The position numbers and the translations under genes were made by a program. A stretch of 64,000 nt of DNA. Origin: Pseudomonas wuhanensis (lineage in GTDB: Bacteria; Pseudomonadota; Gammaproteobacteria; Pseudomonadales; Pseudomonadaceae). This document shows positions 17,758 to 26,373 of this stretch, piece by piece. The notes beneath the pieces were generated by a model that saw only the letters and a list, made by a program, of their open reading frames with translations, did not search any database and was not told where the DNA came from. Within the stretch, counting starts at the first letter, position 1. Each line of letters starts with the position of its first letter. Where the stretch lies: assembly GCF_030687395.1 (NCBI RefSeq), contig NZ_CP117430.1, positions 2,542,001-2,606,000 on the forward strand, given 5' to 3'.

Positions 17758-18498
17758 CTATCGGTCCAGCAGAGGTGCCAGCAGCGCACACATGCTGCGC
17801 CAGTGCGAACCCTCCCAGTAAACCCGTTGGCAGTTGTCGCAGCGCAGGAAGTGCGAATAGAGGGCGCCAACGCGTGGCGGCACCTGCTGTCGGGCCAGTT
17901 CCGGGCTGATCTCGTGCAGCGGCAGGTTGCAATGAAGGCACAGGCTGAATGGCCGTGCGCTACGCGCCAGGTCGAGGCGCTCGTACAATTCGCGCAACTG
18001 CAGCGACGGTTTCAGGGCGTGCACGTAACAGCCGTGGCTGATGATCCGCCGCTTGAGCAGTTCGCGGTCGCGGGTTAGCACGATGCGTCCTTGCTGCGCA
18101 GCGATTTCGGCGATCTCGCTGTCCTCGAAGCCATTGTCGTAGAGGGTGTCGAAGCCGCTCATGCGCAGCAGGTTGGCCAGCCCGCCAAGGTGCGCATCCG
18201 CGACGAAGCGCAGCACCCGTAGAGGTTGCGCACGAACCTTTAGCAGCGGGCTGATGTCCAGCGCTTCGAACTTGGGATACACCGCCAGGCGGTCACTGTC
18301 GAAGATCACCCGCTCGAAGCCCACCGATTCGCCGTTGAGCAGCACCAGCTCGACCTCGGTGTGCGGTATCCCGAGCGCCTCGATCATGTGCTTGACCGTT
18401 GCCCCTCGCGCGCACTTGCAGGTGAAAGACTGCCGCCGCCGTTCGGCCGGCAGGAAATCGTTGAGCTCCTCGTAGAAGCGGAAGGTTGCACTGGTCAT
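17758..18498 (-). CDS. Mut7-C RNase domain protein with N-terminal ubiquitin-like domain
   Basis: A 246-residue protein in two parts. Residues 1-85 are a ThiS/MoaD-like ubiquitin fold (ATFRFYEELNDFLP, ELVLLNGESVGFERVI). From about 90 it is the Mut7-C domain: FVADAHLGGLANLLRMSGFDTLYDN and IVLTRDRELLKRR carry the acidic PIN-like residues. A C-terminal zinc ribbon follows (SLCLHCNLPL with FLRCDNCQRVYW). It is a widespread single-copy gene in pseudomonads. It marks return to core DNA after the island, and nothing nearby explains its target. Confidence 0.87.
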   Translation of the reverse strand: MTSATFRFYEELNDFLPAERRRQSFTCKCARGATVKHMIEALGIPHTEVELVLLNGESVGFERVIFDSDRLAVYPKFEALDISPLLKVRAQPLRVLRFVADAHLGGLANLLRMSGFDTLYDNGFEDSEIAEIAAQQGRIVLTRDRELLKRRIISHGCYVHALKPSLQLRELYERLDLARSARPFSLCLHCNLPLHEISPELARQQVPPRVGALYSHFLRCDNCQRVYWEGSHWRSMCALLAPLLDR

Positions 18499-18644
18499 GT
18501 TGAACAGTATGGCAGGGCTGCAGGATGAGCGAGTCTAGTCCGGACATCTTCTCCGGCAGACCCCAAATGAACGGTAGGGCGCGCGGATACACCAGAAAAC
18601 GAGTCCATCACCGAGCTGGTCAGTTCACAATAGGCTGAGCAAGT

Positions 18645-18723
18645 CAGCTTTTTGGCCGTTAGCGCACTACATGACCGGCAGCTGTCGACCGAGGCCGTGT
18701 AAAAACGTAAGCAGTCATTGAGA
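18645..18723. repeat. Dispersed imperfect inverted repeat, copy 2 (diverged)
   Basis: AGCTTTTTGGCCGTTAGCG at the left, GACCGGCAGCTGTCGACC in the middle and GCAGTCATT at the right follow the layout of the other copies, though the arms are eroded. It sits in the 275-base gap between the Mut7-C gene and the DJ-1/PfpI gene. No gene is seen in that gap. Confidence 0.45.
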
Positions 18724-18773
18724 TCTATTTGTTGCCGCTTTATGTTGTTCGTTTTCATGGAGGATTCTGACTG

Positions 18774-19409
18774 ATGGCACGCGTGGGCTTGATACTGGCA
18801 CCCGGTTTTGCGGACTGGGAATACGCTTTCATTGCAGGAACCGCATCCCCGTTTTACGGGATCGACGTCAGGTTTTTCGCCGCTACTACGGGGCAGTTCC
18901 GCTCGCAGGGTGGATTGGCTGTAACTGTGGATAGCAGCTTGCAACAATGCCTGGACTGGAAGCCGGACGTTGTTGTCGTCATCGGTGGAATGATCTGGGA
19001 GCATGCAGATGCACCGGATATTCGGGACTTTCTTCAGGCTAGTCGTTCAAGTGGAGCGACAATTGCCGGTATCTGTGGGGGAACGCTGGCACTTGCGAGG
19101 GCCGGGCTTCTCGATACGGTTCCTCATACCTCGAACAGCGCTGACTTCATACAACAGAATGCCGTAGGTTATGAAGGCGCCACGCTTTATCGAAGCAGCC
19201 AAGTAGCTGTGGTTGCCGACCGCATCATAACGGCTCCAGGCCCTGCACCCGTTAGTTTTACCTGCGCAGTGTTCGAAGCTGCCGGACTCTCTTCAGAGAG
19301 CGTTTCGCAGTTCAGGTCATTGTTGGCGGCGGAACACATTTCTGTCAGTCGCGCTGAAGAGTTGTCTGGATCTAATCTAACCACTGAGTCGCCAAGGGGC
19401 GGGTCCTGA
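18774..19409 (+). CDS. DJ-1/PfpI-family (class I glutamine amidotransferase-like) protein
   Basis: A 211-residue protein opening ARVGLILAPGFADWEYAFIAG. The nucleophile elbow is IAGICGGTLALARAGLL, with the usual Ala after Cys replaced by Gly. The glutamate that partners the cysteine lies in GFADWEYAF. FTCAVFEAAGLSSES closes the domain. No AraC DNA-binding tail is present. Family members are glyoxalases, chaperones or isonitrile hydratases; no activity can be assigned. Start is ATG with GGAGG ten bases upstream. Confidence 0.83.
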   Translation: MARVGLILAPGFADWEYAFIAGTASPFYGIDVRFFAATTGQFRSQGGLAVTVDSSLQQCLDWKPDVVVVIGGMIWEHADAPDIRDFLQASRSSGATIAGICGGTLALARAGLLDTVPHTSNSADFIQQNAVGYEGATLYRSSQVAVVADRIITAPGPAPVSFTCAVFEAAGLSSESVSQFRSLLAAEHISVSRAEELSGSNLTTESPRGGS

Positions 19410-19457
19410 CGAAATGTTTATTTGCAGGACCAGGATTCATCCCTCTATCCAAGAGAC

Positions 19458-19880
19458 TCATACGCCGTAACAAGCGGCTATAACAATGAGCGCGAGAAAA
19501 CAGGCCAACTGAACGAAAAAGAAGGCAAACCGAACCGCCACGAACGTATTGGTTTGCACATGGGATACGTGAACCAGAGACTGGCACACGCGGGCAATCA
19601 GGACGATTACGGACAAGTAGCTCACCGCAGGGTCGTCGATACCAAGGGTTGAAATAACCAACACGATGGCGCCAAAGACAGGCAGATTTTCCACACAGTT
19701 CGCGTGTGCTCTTATCCCACGCCGATACCAATCCTCGCCTTCGAGCTGATCGCATCGGAAAGAGGCAATCGGAACATTCGAGAACAAGATTCTGACCCAG
19801 CGATACACCCCGACGGTTGCCATCAACAGCAGCAAAGTCCAGGTCGCAAATCCAAGCAACATCCACATCGGTATTGTCAT
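19458..19880 (-). CDS. MAPEG-family membrane protein
   Basis: A 140-residue protein with four hydrophobic segments. FRCDQLEGEDWYRRGIRAHANCVENLPVF carries the MAPEG signature R-x-x-x-N-x-x-E-N. Members are glutathione-dependent or orphan integral membrane enzymes. It lies 80 bases downstream of the diiron-enzyme gene on the same strand, so the two may be co-transcribed and act on a lipophilic substrate. The adjacent DJ-1 gene is convergent. Confidence 0.83.
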   Translation of the reverse strand: MTIPMWMLLGFATWTLLLLMATVGVYRWVRILFSNVPIASFRCDQLEGEDWYRRGIRAHANCVENLPVFGAIVLVISTLGIDDPAVSYLSVIVLIARVCQSLVHVSHVQTNTFVAVRFAFFFVQLACFLALIVIAACYGV

Positions 19881-19960
19881 GGCTGCCAGCCTCGATAAAT
19901 CATTTTCAGCACGTCATCCCACAGCCGCGCGGCCAACGCACGGTCGGCCGCCCCAGTCGA

Positions 19961-20914
19961 TCAATTGCTCATGATTGGTGCCAATGCGGTCTGAATCGTG
20001 GACATCTGTGCCGGTGTTGTCATGCGCGTAAGCAGCCGGCCAAAGTGTGGATGCTCCACACCCGAGATTATGTATTGCCAGCGGTAAGCGCTCAGCACAG
20101 AGGCTTTGATTTGCGCTGTCTCATCGACACTGAATGATCGTGAAACAGTGCGAATAAAGTAGTCGGCATCGGATGCCGATTGGGCCTGCAGGATTCCATC
20201 GACGGCCGCCACCAGCGCAATCAGATCGTTCACTGCCTGGTCGCGCTCGGCTGGCGAGAGTTTCGCGTGCTCCGCCTTCCACTCCAGTTCATCGAGTACG
20301 ACGTGCCGGCTTTCATCCTTCCAGTGAAATTTGAAAACATCCTTGAACAGTGGGCACAACTCCTCACGCGGGGCGATGCTTTGCACGTAGTGCGCCTGAA
20401 CAAACAGCTCGATATGACAGGTCAGCGCGAGCACCGACCAAGTGCTGGCCGCAAGCACCGAGCGCGCCACATCGTTGGGATCGGCAACTTGACGATATCC
20501 CGCTGGCAATTGCAAACCAATCATCGTCTCCATGCGCCGGAACAACTCCTGGTGCTTGATCTCGTCGTTAGAAAAGCGCACCAGCGCTTCGAGTGCGAGC
20601 TGATCGTCAAAGACACGGGCACGACCTTGATCGAGCATTTTGGCACTGATAAAACGCTCGACCAGGCCAAAGATATACGCATAGGTTCGGCCCTGAATCT
20701 GACTGAGCAGGCGCGCCTCATCCGCAGCGAGAAAGGTCAGGCGGTCGATCCGCGACAGTCCATCCGGCAAGAATTTGCGCGAGAAGTCAAAACTCCGGTC
20801 CTGTAGCAAATCACGATCGATCTGCCATTCCGCTTTCTTCGATGATCTGACAAGTTGAGCATAACGGTCGGCGTTGTCCGAATCTGAGCTGGGCATGGTA
20901 GCAACGGTGTTCAT
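19961..20914 (-). CDS. Ferritin-like diiron protein (AurF/long-chain diiron oxygenase-like)
   Basis: A 317-residue helical protein. ATG 20914 is preferred because AGGAG lies eight bases before it. Four iron-ligand helices are visible in order: GLVERFI (Glu), SNDEIKHQELF (E-x-x-H), TCHIELFV (Glu), KDESRHVVLDE (E-x-x-H). This is the double E...ExxH pattern of dinuclear-iron oxygenases and rubrerythrin-like proteins. It is divergent from an AraC gene 200 bases away, its likely regulator, and upstream of a MAPEG gene. An oxygenation or N-oxygenation reaction is likely; the substrate is unknown. Confidence 0.75.
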   Translation of the reverse strand: MNTVATMPSSDSDNADRYAQLVRSSKKAEWQIDRDLLQDRSFDFSRKFLPDGLSRIDRLTFLAADEARLLSQIQGRTYAYIFGLVERFISAKMLDQGRARVFDDQLALEALVRFSNDEIKHQELFRRMETMIGLQLPAGYRQVADPNDVARSVLAASTWSVLALTCHIELFVQAHYVQSIAPREELCPLFKDVFKFHWKDESRHVVLDELEWKAEHAKLSPAERDQAVNDLIALVAAVDGILQAQSASDADYFIRTVSRSFSVDETAQIKASVLSAYRWQYIISGVEHPHFGRLLTRMTTPAQMSTIQTALAPIMSN

Positions 20915-21114
20915 ATCGATCTCCTGCTTGCCTGGTCGAGTTGGAAATGGAGCAATTACGGTTAACGTCGGAGCCAATGACCAGCGGTGAAGCCTCTGGG
21001 GACAGTCTCGATCACTGTGTCCGCGTTGGTGCTAATCTAGGCCTCGCAGTTCAGGCGATGAATGACCAGTGCGCCTGATTACATGCTCCGGACTCCGGAA
21101 CGGAGGGCTGGCAC

Positions 21115-22071
21115 TTGTTGGATGCGTTTTCTGATGTGTTGCGTGTAATTCGGCTGTCTGGAGGCGTCTTCCTCGAGTCGGAATTCACTGCGCCCTGGTG
21201 CATCAAGGGAAGAATCTCTGCGGACGATTGCAAACCGTTCCTGGAGGCACCTCGACATATCATTGCGTCGCATTTTGTCGCCGCGGGGCATATGCAATTA
21301 CAAGTCGACGGTGGTACTGCCATTGACGTGCGGGCAGGCGAACTCGTTCTGCTTCCTCACAATGACGCCCATTCTTTTGGCAGCGATTTAAGCATTGCAC
21401 CCATGCCGGCGGGCGAAGTTATCCAGCCGCCAGAAGTCGGCGCTATTTCACGAATCAAGTACGGCGGGGGCGGCGAGGTTACGCAGCTACTGTGCGGATT
21501 CCTCGGCTCTGAAACCCCCTTCAGTCCGTTGCTTTCTTCGCTGCCATCCTTATTGAAATTAGACTTGCGCGCGACGGCTTCGGGAGCCTGGATTGAAAGC
21601 TCATTCCGTTTCGCTGTCAGTGAGATTGCGGCGGGGCGCCTCGGCTCGACAACGGTCATCGCCAAGCTCTCCGAATTGCTATTCGTCGAAGCCGTCAGCC
21701 AGTATGTCGCGAGCCTCCCCGCTGAGCGGCGCGGGTGGCTGGCGGGTTTGCGAGATCCGCATATCGGGCGCGCACTGGCACTGCTCCATGCCCGTCCAAC
21801 CGAGGGCTGGACGGCAGAAGCCCTGGCGCTTGAAGTGGGCATGTCGCGTTCGGTATTCGCGGAGCGATTCACGGCATTGGTCGGACAGCCACCGATGCAA
21901 TACCTGACGCTCTGGCGTATGCACGTGGCGGCTCAACAGCTGCGTGAAGGTCGCGGTAATGTGGCGCAAATCGGCTTTGCAGTTGGCTATGAATCCGAAG
22001 CCGCGTTCAGTCGCGCATTCAAACGCCAGTTCGGCACATCACCTGGCACTTGGCGCAGACAATCAGCATGA
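21115..22071 (+). CDS. AraC-family regulator with Cupin_6 sensor domain
   Basis: A 318-residue regulator, probably starting at TTG 21115 (or 21118) ten bases after GGAGG; no in-frame ATG fits. DAFSDVLRVIRLSGGVFLES starts the Cupin_6 domain, with RAGELVLLPHNDAHSFGSD as its cupin motif. The C-terminus has the double helix-turn-helix (WTAEALALEVGMSRSVFAERF, NVAQIGFAVGYESEAAFSRAF) and ends GTSPGTWRR. It diverges from the diiron-enzyme gene, the likely target. Its last 53 bases overlap the small lipoprotein gene on the other strand. Confidence 0.85.
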   Translation: MLDAFSDVLRVIRLSGGVFLESEFTAPWCIKGRISADDCKPFLEAPRHIIASHFVAAGHMQLQVDGGTAIDVRAGELVLLPHNDAHSFGSDLSIAPMPAGEVIQPPEVGAISRIKYGGGGEVTQLLCGFLGSETPFSPLLSSLPSLLKLDLRATASGAWIESSFRFAVSEIAAGRLGSTTVIAKLSELLFVEAVSQYVASLPAERRGWLAGLRDPHIGRALALLHARPTEGWTAEALALEVGMSRSVFAERFTALVGQPPMQYLTLWRMHVAAQQLREGRGNVAQIGFAVGYESEAAFSRAFKRQFGTSPGTWRRQSA

Positions 22072-22282
22072 GAAGGTCCGGTGCCGATGGATACTCCCGG
22101 ACGAAATCTGCCGTGCTAGCAAGTCGGTTGGCATCGGTCGCAAAGGCCCATTCCCGGAGGCTCACGTCATGCAGATTGCCGCCACGTTCCCACCCATCGG
22201 CGAAGCGGTTTGGCTTGTCGCAACCTCCTAGTAGCGCAGACACTAATAAAACGACCAGCCCGTTCAGCGTTTTTATATGCAT
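22019..22282 (-). CDS. Small putative lipoprotein
   Basis: From ATG 22282 an 87-residue product begins MHIKTLNGLVVLLVSALLGGC, a good lipoprotein signal with the lipobox Cys at residue 21. The mature part (FADGWERGGNLHDVSLREWAF...) ends LIVCAKCQVMCRTGV, with three closely spaced cysteines. I do not recognise the family. It overlaps the convergent AraC gene by 53 bases and follows the cytochrome c gene on the same strand after 119 bases. A remnant gene is possible, but the lipobox argues for a real one. Confidence 0.5.
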   Translation of the reverse strand: MHIKTLNGLVVLLVSALLGGCDKPNRFADGWERGGNLHDVSLREWAFATDANRLASTADFVREYPSAPDLLMLIVCAKCQVMCRTGV

Positions 22283-22401
22283 TCGAGATTGTTCATTAGC
22301 GATATGCCCGCGAGAGGTCGACTGGCTCACCGGCATGGCCCCGCAAGCCCTCAAACCTGAAATGGCTTTTAGATCTCTGTGCCTACCTCTCATCTCAAAA
22401 A

Positions 22402-22779
22402 TCATCGATTTTTTGAAATCACATCACCCATGTATTGATTTAAATCGCGCAGATCTTTAATCCTCCATGAGTACGGCGATAGCTTTACACCATTCTCTCG
22501 CAAAGTTTTTGGAATCAAGTCTCCATTTGGACGAAGTATTATCGATGATACAATTACGCCCGGATAATCATTTAATCGTTTTTTGAAAGCGGATGTTGTT
22601 AGATTAGGTGTAGGAGGATTGCTTTTATTAGCCAATGGTCCTGTTGCTTTGAGATCTGTTCCGTGGCACATGGCGCATCGCTGTAAATAGAGATTTTTTC
22701 CATTAACATTATCTGCGAAGGATAGTGATGTTTGAATTAGCGATAAAATTCCTAGCGAAGCGATGAATAATATTTTCAT
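22402..22779 (-). CDS. Small periplasmic c-type cytochrome
   Basis: A 125-residue protein with a signal peptide (MKILFIASLGILSLIQTSLSFA) and one haem-binding motif CAMCH about 15 residues into the mature chain. A methionine near the C-terminus (QYMGDVI) is the probable sixth ligand. It is a class I monohaem electron carrier of the cytochrome_CBB3 type. The gene is visibly AT-rich compared with all neighbours, a sign of transfer. No oxidase or dehydrogenase partner is adjacent. Confidence 0.8.
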   Translation of the reverse strand: MKILFIASLGILSLIQTSLSFADNVNGKNLYLQRCAMCHGTDLKATGPLANKSNPPTPNLTTSAFKKRLNDYPGVIVSSIILRPNGDLIPKTLRENGVKLSPYSWRIKDLRDLNQYMGDVISKNR

Positions 22780-22857
22780 TGTTTTTATCTTCCTTGATTG
22801 GGTCAGTGTCGACTGGACGCGATTTGGTGCGCGGGAAAGATATCAGCCATCGTGTCG

Positions 22858-22892
<35 letters not shown>

Positions 22893-22938
22893 CCTTTCTG
22901 ATGCCCATTGAATCAACTCGTTTTTCACGCGCATCCCG

Positions 22939-23002
22939 GTGACCGCGTCTGGCCGATTTCTGCCTGTCACGAAGAGCAGCAACCGACCCAAAGCGGCCCG
23001 TC
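22939..23002. repeat. Dispersed imperfect inverted repeat, copy 3
   Basis: GTGACCGCGTCTGGCCGATT at the left and ACCGACCCAAAGCGGCCCGTC at the right, with CTGCCTGTCACGAAGAGCAG between, give the fullest form of the ~65-bp family. The arms pair imperfectly. It follows the end of the YCII pseudogene. Confidence 0.65.
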
Positions 23003-23022
23003 ATGATATTTGAGTCTGGCCG

Positions 23023-23324
23023 TTAGGTGTGGGGCAGCTCTCGAATCTCCACTGTACCGCCAGCCTCATAAACTGGATTACCAGCAAGCAACTCCTTAGC
23101 CCCATCGAGATTGGCTGCACGTACTCGAATGAATCCACTGAGATGAGTATCGCTAGGCTGACTCAATTGACTTTCCGTAGGCGCTCCCCCTGACCAATCG
23201 AGCTATCGGCATCGAATTTACCGGTGCTGCGTAGCTGGGTGATATATCGAGCCCACTGGTCTGGGTCATATGCAGCCTCCAAGTTGGAGGCATCCTGATG
23301 CATCAACAGTATGTATTCGTTCAC
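23023..23324 (-). pseudogene. YCII/DGPF-domain protein, frameshifted
   Basis: Starting at GTG 23324 the reading is VNEYILLMHQDASN...STGKFDADSSIGQGERLRKVN and then stops. One frame over it continues QPSDTHLSGFIRVRAANLDGAKELLAGNPVYEAGGTVEIRELPHT to TAA 23023-23025. Joined, this is a complete YCII-type protein of about 98 residues, a family often paired with ECF sigma factors. A one-base deletion after LRKVN is the likely cause. Neither half would be a working protein. Confidence 0.8.
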
Positions 23325-23410
23325 TTGTTCCCCTTTGTTCACGTAATGCAGGTGATGCTGCTAAATCAGTGGTTAAGTTGATCAGCCTTGTGTCGAATGA
23401 TACTAACGCG

Positions 23411-23440
23411 GAAATGACCGCTTTTGGCCGATTGCATCCA
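23411..23440. repeat. Half copy of the dispersed inverted repeat
   Basis: GAAATGACCGCTTTTGGCCG plus ATTGCATCC is the left arm of the dispersed element. The expected right arm is not found within 100 bases. It lies in the gap between the YCII pseudogene and the HEAT-repeat gene. Confidence 0.5.
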
Positions 23441-23485
23441 GGGACACGAGTGCTGTCGATCAATATGTCCCGCTTTACTTACAAG

Positions 23486-24841
23486 TCATTCTGCAATACG
23501 GGCTACGCTGTCGCTGCGGATGAATCCTGTCGCGGCCAAGTTCCGGAGCTTTTGCACCAATGTTTCTCGCTCGGCCTTTGAGGTGACCGGATCGACGATT
23601 TGATATTGGCGATCGCACCACATCCCAACCTGACGTAGCCAAAAAGCCTGTGCACCCGTTTCAGCGCTCAGCCGCTCCAGCAGGTACGCCACCTGCTGCC
23701 AACCCGGCCTCAATTGAAGTATCGCCTGGCGGCGTGCCGTCGACAGTTCATGCCAATCCCGATCTAATTTTTCGCCTGATCCAGGGATCACAGATTTCCA
23801 AGGTAGCTTGTTCAGTTGAGTGATTGCGGCGTAAAACACTTTGTCCGACGGGTCGTCAAGCGCCCTCAGCAACTCGGACAATTGGTTGTCGCCAAGCAGG
23901 CGTATGGCCGCTTGCCGCACGGAGGAATAGCGAGAGCGCATCGCTTCTGTTAGCCACAGCTTGTCGAGAGCGACTTTAAGTTCGGTTGCCAAGCCAATAA
24001 TACCGAGCCAATCCTGTTTCCGTGGTGGAAAGCCCTGATTCAATTTCTCCGTCAGGATGGCGCTTGCATCGACGTTATGGCGTACTGCTGCCCAGCGCGC
24101 CAAACTACGGATCGAGGCCGATGCATCCAGCAAGGCCTGGCGCAATAATAGCTTCGGATCGTCGACCAACGGCAATAGGGCGCGCAGCACGCAAACACGC
24201 ACTTTGGCGCCGGGTCGTGATAGGGCTTCAAGTAACAGTGGTGATGCTTGCGCAGCTGGTAAATCTTGACATGCTGATACGGCAGCTAACCGTACGGTCA
24301 GCTCGCGATGGGCCAAGGCGTCCCTTAAAAGCACCTCCGGCGCTGAGTCCTTTTCCAGCAATAGCGCAAACAGATAGCGCGCAGCTTTACCTTGTTGCGA
24401 AAGGAAATTGGCGTAGACCTCAGCCTTGATCTCGGGTGACTGCAGTACTGTGCGAGCGGCCATGAGCGTGGGACCATGATCGGCTCTTCGGCGCGCAGCC
24501 AACGCTATGAGAGGTTCCAGCGCGAACAATAGCGCCTGAGCCTGGGATGGAGTCATATAGTGATTCAGCCCCTCCAACGCCAGATCGCGAATCTGGGGTA
24601 CCCAGTCGTTCAAACGCTGTATCAAAGCTACTAACGCTTCAGGAGAAGGATTATCGCACAGCCCCCTGACAGCGACTTCTCGAATGAAGCCGTTGTAGTG
24701 AGCACTGACCTCTATCCATTTTCCATTGTCCTCAGCATTCCCTAGCAGTTCCAACGCTTCGTTTCGCCGCTGCTCCGCCAATGAGGAGGCCGGCATCTGC
24801 TTGTTCTTCAGCCTACCCAGCCATTCCCTTATTAAGTTCAC
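23486..24841 (-). CDS. HEAT-repeat protein
   Basis: A 451-residue soluble protein of repeated paired helices. Repeat cores include FIREVAVRGLCDNPSPEALVALI, DWVPQIRDLALEGLNHY, HRELTVRLAAVSACQDLPAAQ, PGAKVRVCVLRALLPLVDDPKLLL, ASASIRSLARWAAVRH and RYSSVRQAAIRLLGDNQLSELL. This is a protein-binding solenoid without a catalytic motif. No signal peptide is seen. The neighbouring gene on the same strand looks like a contact-inhibition immunity protein, so a role in protection or toxin binding is possible but unproven. Confidence 0.75.
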   Translation of the reverse strand: MNLIREWLGRLKNKQMPASSLAEQRRNEALELLGNAEDNGKWIEVSAHYNGFIREVAVRGLCDNPSPEALVALIQRLNDWVPQIRDLALEGLNHYMTPSQAQALLFALEPLIALAARRRADHGPTLMAARTVLQSPEIKAEVYANFLSQQGKAARYLFALLLEKDSAPEVLLRDALAHRELTVRLAAVSACQDLPAAQASPLLLEALSRPGAKVRVCVLRALLPLVDDPKLLLRQALLDASASIRSLARWAAVRHNVDASAILTEKLNQGFPPRKQDWLGIIGLATELKVALDKLWLTEAMRSRYSSVRQAAIRLLGDNQLSELLRALDDPSDKVFYAAITQLNKLPWKSVIPGSGEKLDRDWHELSTARRQAILQLRPGWQQVAYLLERLSAETGAQAFWLRQVGMWCDRQYQIVDPVTSKAERETLVQKLRNLAATGFIRSDSVARIAE

Positions 24842-24982
24842 TTTTTAATCCTTTTAATGCTCGTGCGGGCTGTCTTGTTAACACTTTAAGCAATTTCTCA
24901 GGTCGACTGCATTCAGTTGGAAAGGATGCTTTCGACCCAAAGCTGGCATGCCGTGTCAAACGTAAAAACCCGTTGGAATGAA

Positions 24983-25252
24983 TTAATCCCCAGATTGCAC
25001 GCGCTCTATAGCTTCGAAAAGCTGGCCGTCGAAGTACTCGGTTCCATTTCGTTCCTGTTCTGCCATGCGGCGTTTTGCCTCGATGAGCAGGTGTTTGGTC
25101 GCGATGTTCTGATTCAAAAAAGTAGCGACCATAAGGTCATTCAAACTCTCTAGAGGTGTGTCCCATGCCTCCCTGCAACGCTGCATTAACCCTGTATGGT
25201 CATCCCCATTCCATGGATCTAAAAGATTCGAGACTGTCAGGTTGGAGGTCAT
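24983..25252 (-). CDS. Small protein resembling contact-dependent-inhibition immunity proteins
   Basis: From ATG 25252 the product is 89 residues. The pattern RCREAWDTPLESLNDLMVATFLNQNIATKHLLIEAKRRM...EYFDGQLFEAI resembles the small CdiI-type immunity family (P-L...L-x-D-L...Q-x-I...H-L...A...F-x-G-x-L), recognised from memory only. No cdiA, cdiB or toxin C-terminus is present. It would be an orphan immunity gene of the kind kept against rivals' toxins. The frame open upstream is not family sequence. Confidence 0.5.
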   Translation of the reverse strand: MTSNLTVSNLLDPWNGDDHTGLMQRCREAWDTPLESLNDLMVATFLNQNIATKHLLIEAKRRMAEQERNGTEYFDGQLFEAIERVQSGD

Positions 25253-25325
25253 GACCCTACCTTTGAGAGAATTGACGGGTTGGTAATTTCTCACGCCCGG
25301 GATATATATGAAAAGCGATATTGAA

Positions 25326-25384
25326 GGACCGCTTTTGGCTGTGTTGCCTGTCGCCAAGGGCAGTAAACGACCCAAAACTGACGG
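25326..25384. repeat. Dispersed imperfect inverted repeat, copy 4
   Basis: AGGACCGCTTTTGGCTGTGT and ACGACCCAAAACTGACGG flank CCTGTCGCCAAGGGCAG. The arms match the other copies though the right one has drifted. It sits between the immunity-like gene and the GNAT gene, which diverge here. Confidence 0.6.
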
Positions 25385-25479
25385 TGAAGCAGAGCCAGCT
25401 ACTGGTTCGTACTTGGGCGCAAGCGTATTGTTCGATGCGCTTTCCCTCCCTTGGAAATCTTCAAAAAAGGACGACTTAC

Positions 25480-26280
25480 ATGGATGTTGAACTGGCACAT
25501 CAGATTGAGGCCGCAGAAAGCGAGTATTTGCGTTCGCGTGTTCAGAACTTGGCAGGGATAAGTGGAAATCCTTATGGCGCACGTGTTTTTTCCAACGGAG
25601 ACTTTCCGTGCTTTCAGGTGAACGCATCACCTAGCCCAATGTTCAACCGCATCTACGGCGACAGCGCCCGTGATCCCCAGGCACTTTTGAAGTTGCTCAA
25701 AGATTCAGCGGAACATTCGGTCGTAACTCCCCTTATCGGGAAACCTTCCGCGTTGGGACAGTACTCACTTGTGGGCGAAACGCAGCTTGAGCGTTTGAGG
25801 GGCTGGACTCACTTGCAGTTCGCGTGTGCCATCGAGAAGGTGGTCTTGAGTCGCCACTCATTCCAAATCGAGGAAGTCACGTCAAAAACTCTTGCTCAGT
25901 TCGCAGATGTGCATGCGGGTGGTTTTCATACCAAACCAGAGTACCGATTACTGAATCAAGCATCCTTCGCAGAGCAGACGTCGAGCGGACGTCTGAAAAT
26001 CTGCGTCCTGAAGGCTGATGGGAAAGTCGTGGCAGGAGCCTCAATGTATTTGGCCAGTAATGGCATTGCCTACCTTGGAACGGCTGCCACCCGAAAGGAT
26101 GCCCGGGGCCTTGGCTACCATGGAGCACTGATATCTCATCGAATTGAGCAAGCGAAGAAGCATGGCTGCCACTTGATCGCCGCGACCGCGCTGGCCAGCT
26201 CCCAAAGTCGCCGAAATCTGCAACGTGCCGGGTTGACGACATCTCATGCCCAGGCACTGTACCGCCTCGCAGATAACTAA
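25480..26280 (+). CDS. GNAT-family N-acetyltransferase
   Basis: A 266-residue protein starting at ATG 25480 (AAGG nine bases before). The GNAT fold is in the C-terminal half: VLKADGKVVAGASMYLASNGIAYLGTAATRKDARGLGYHGALISHRIEQAKKHG has the beta4 strand and the R-x-x-G-x-G/A pyrophosphate loop, and SSQSRRNLQRAGL the late helix. The N-terminal 130 residues look like a substrate-side extension (ASPSPMFNRIYG), as in two-part GNATs. The substrate is unknown. It is followed by another copy of the dispersed repeat. Confidence 0.8.
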   Translation: MDVELAHQIEAAESEYLRSRVQNLAGISGNPYGARVFSNGDFPCFQVNASPSPMFNRIYGDSARDPQALLKLLKDSAEHSVVTPLIGKPSALGQYSLVGETQLERLRGWTHLQFACAIEKVVLSRHSFQIEEVTSKTLAQFADVHAGGFHTKPEYRLLNQASFAEQTSSGRLKICVLKADGKVVAGASMYLASNGIAYLGTAATRKDARGLGYHGALISHRIEQAKKHGCHLIAATALASSQSRRNLQRAGLTTSHAQALYRLADN

Positions 26281-26298
26281 GATAAACGGCTGAACACG

Positions 26299-26355
26299 AT
26301 CGTCCGTTTTTGGCCGATTTCTGTCTGTCGCGACTGACCGAAATCGACCCGCAGG
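26299..26355. repeat. Dispersed imperfect inverted repeat, copy 5
   Basis: ATCGTCCGTTTTTGGCCGAT with TTCTGTCTGTCGCGACTGACC and GAAATCGACCCGCAGGC: the left arm is well conserved and the right arm drifted. It lies in the gap between convergent genes. Confidence 0.6.
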
Positions 26356-26373
26356 CAACTGACTTAACCTGGC

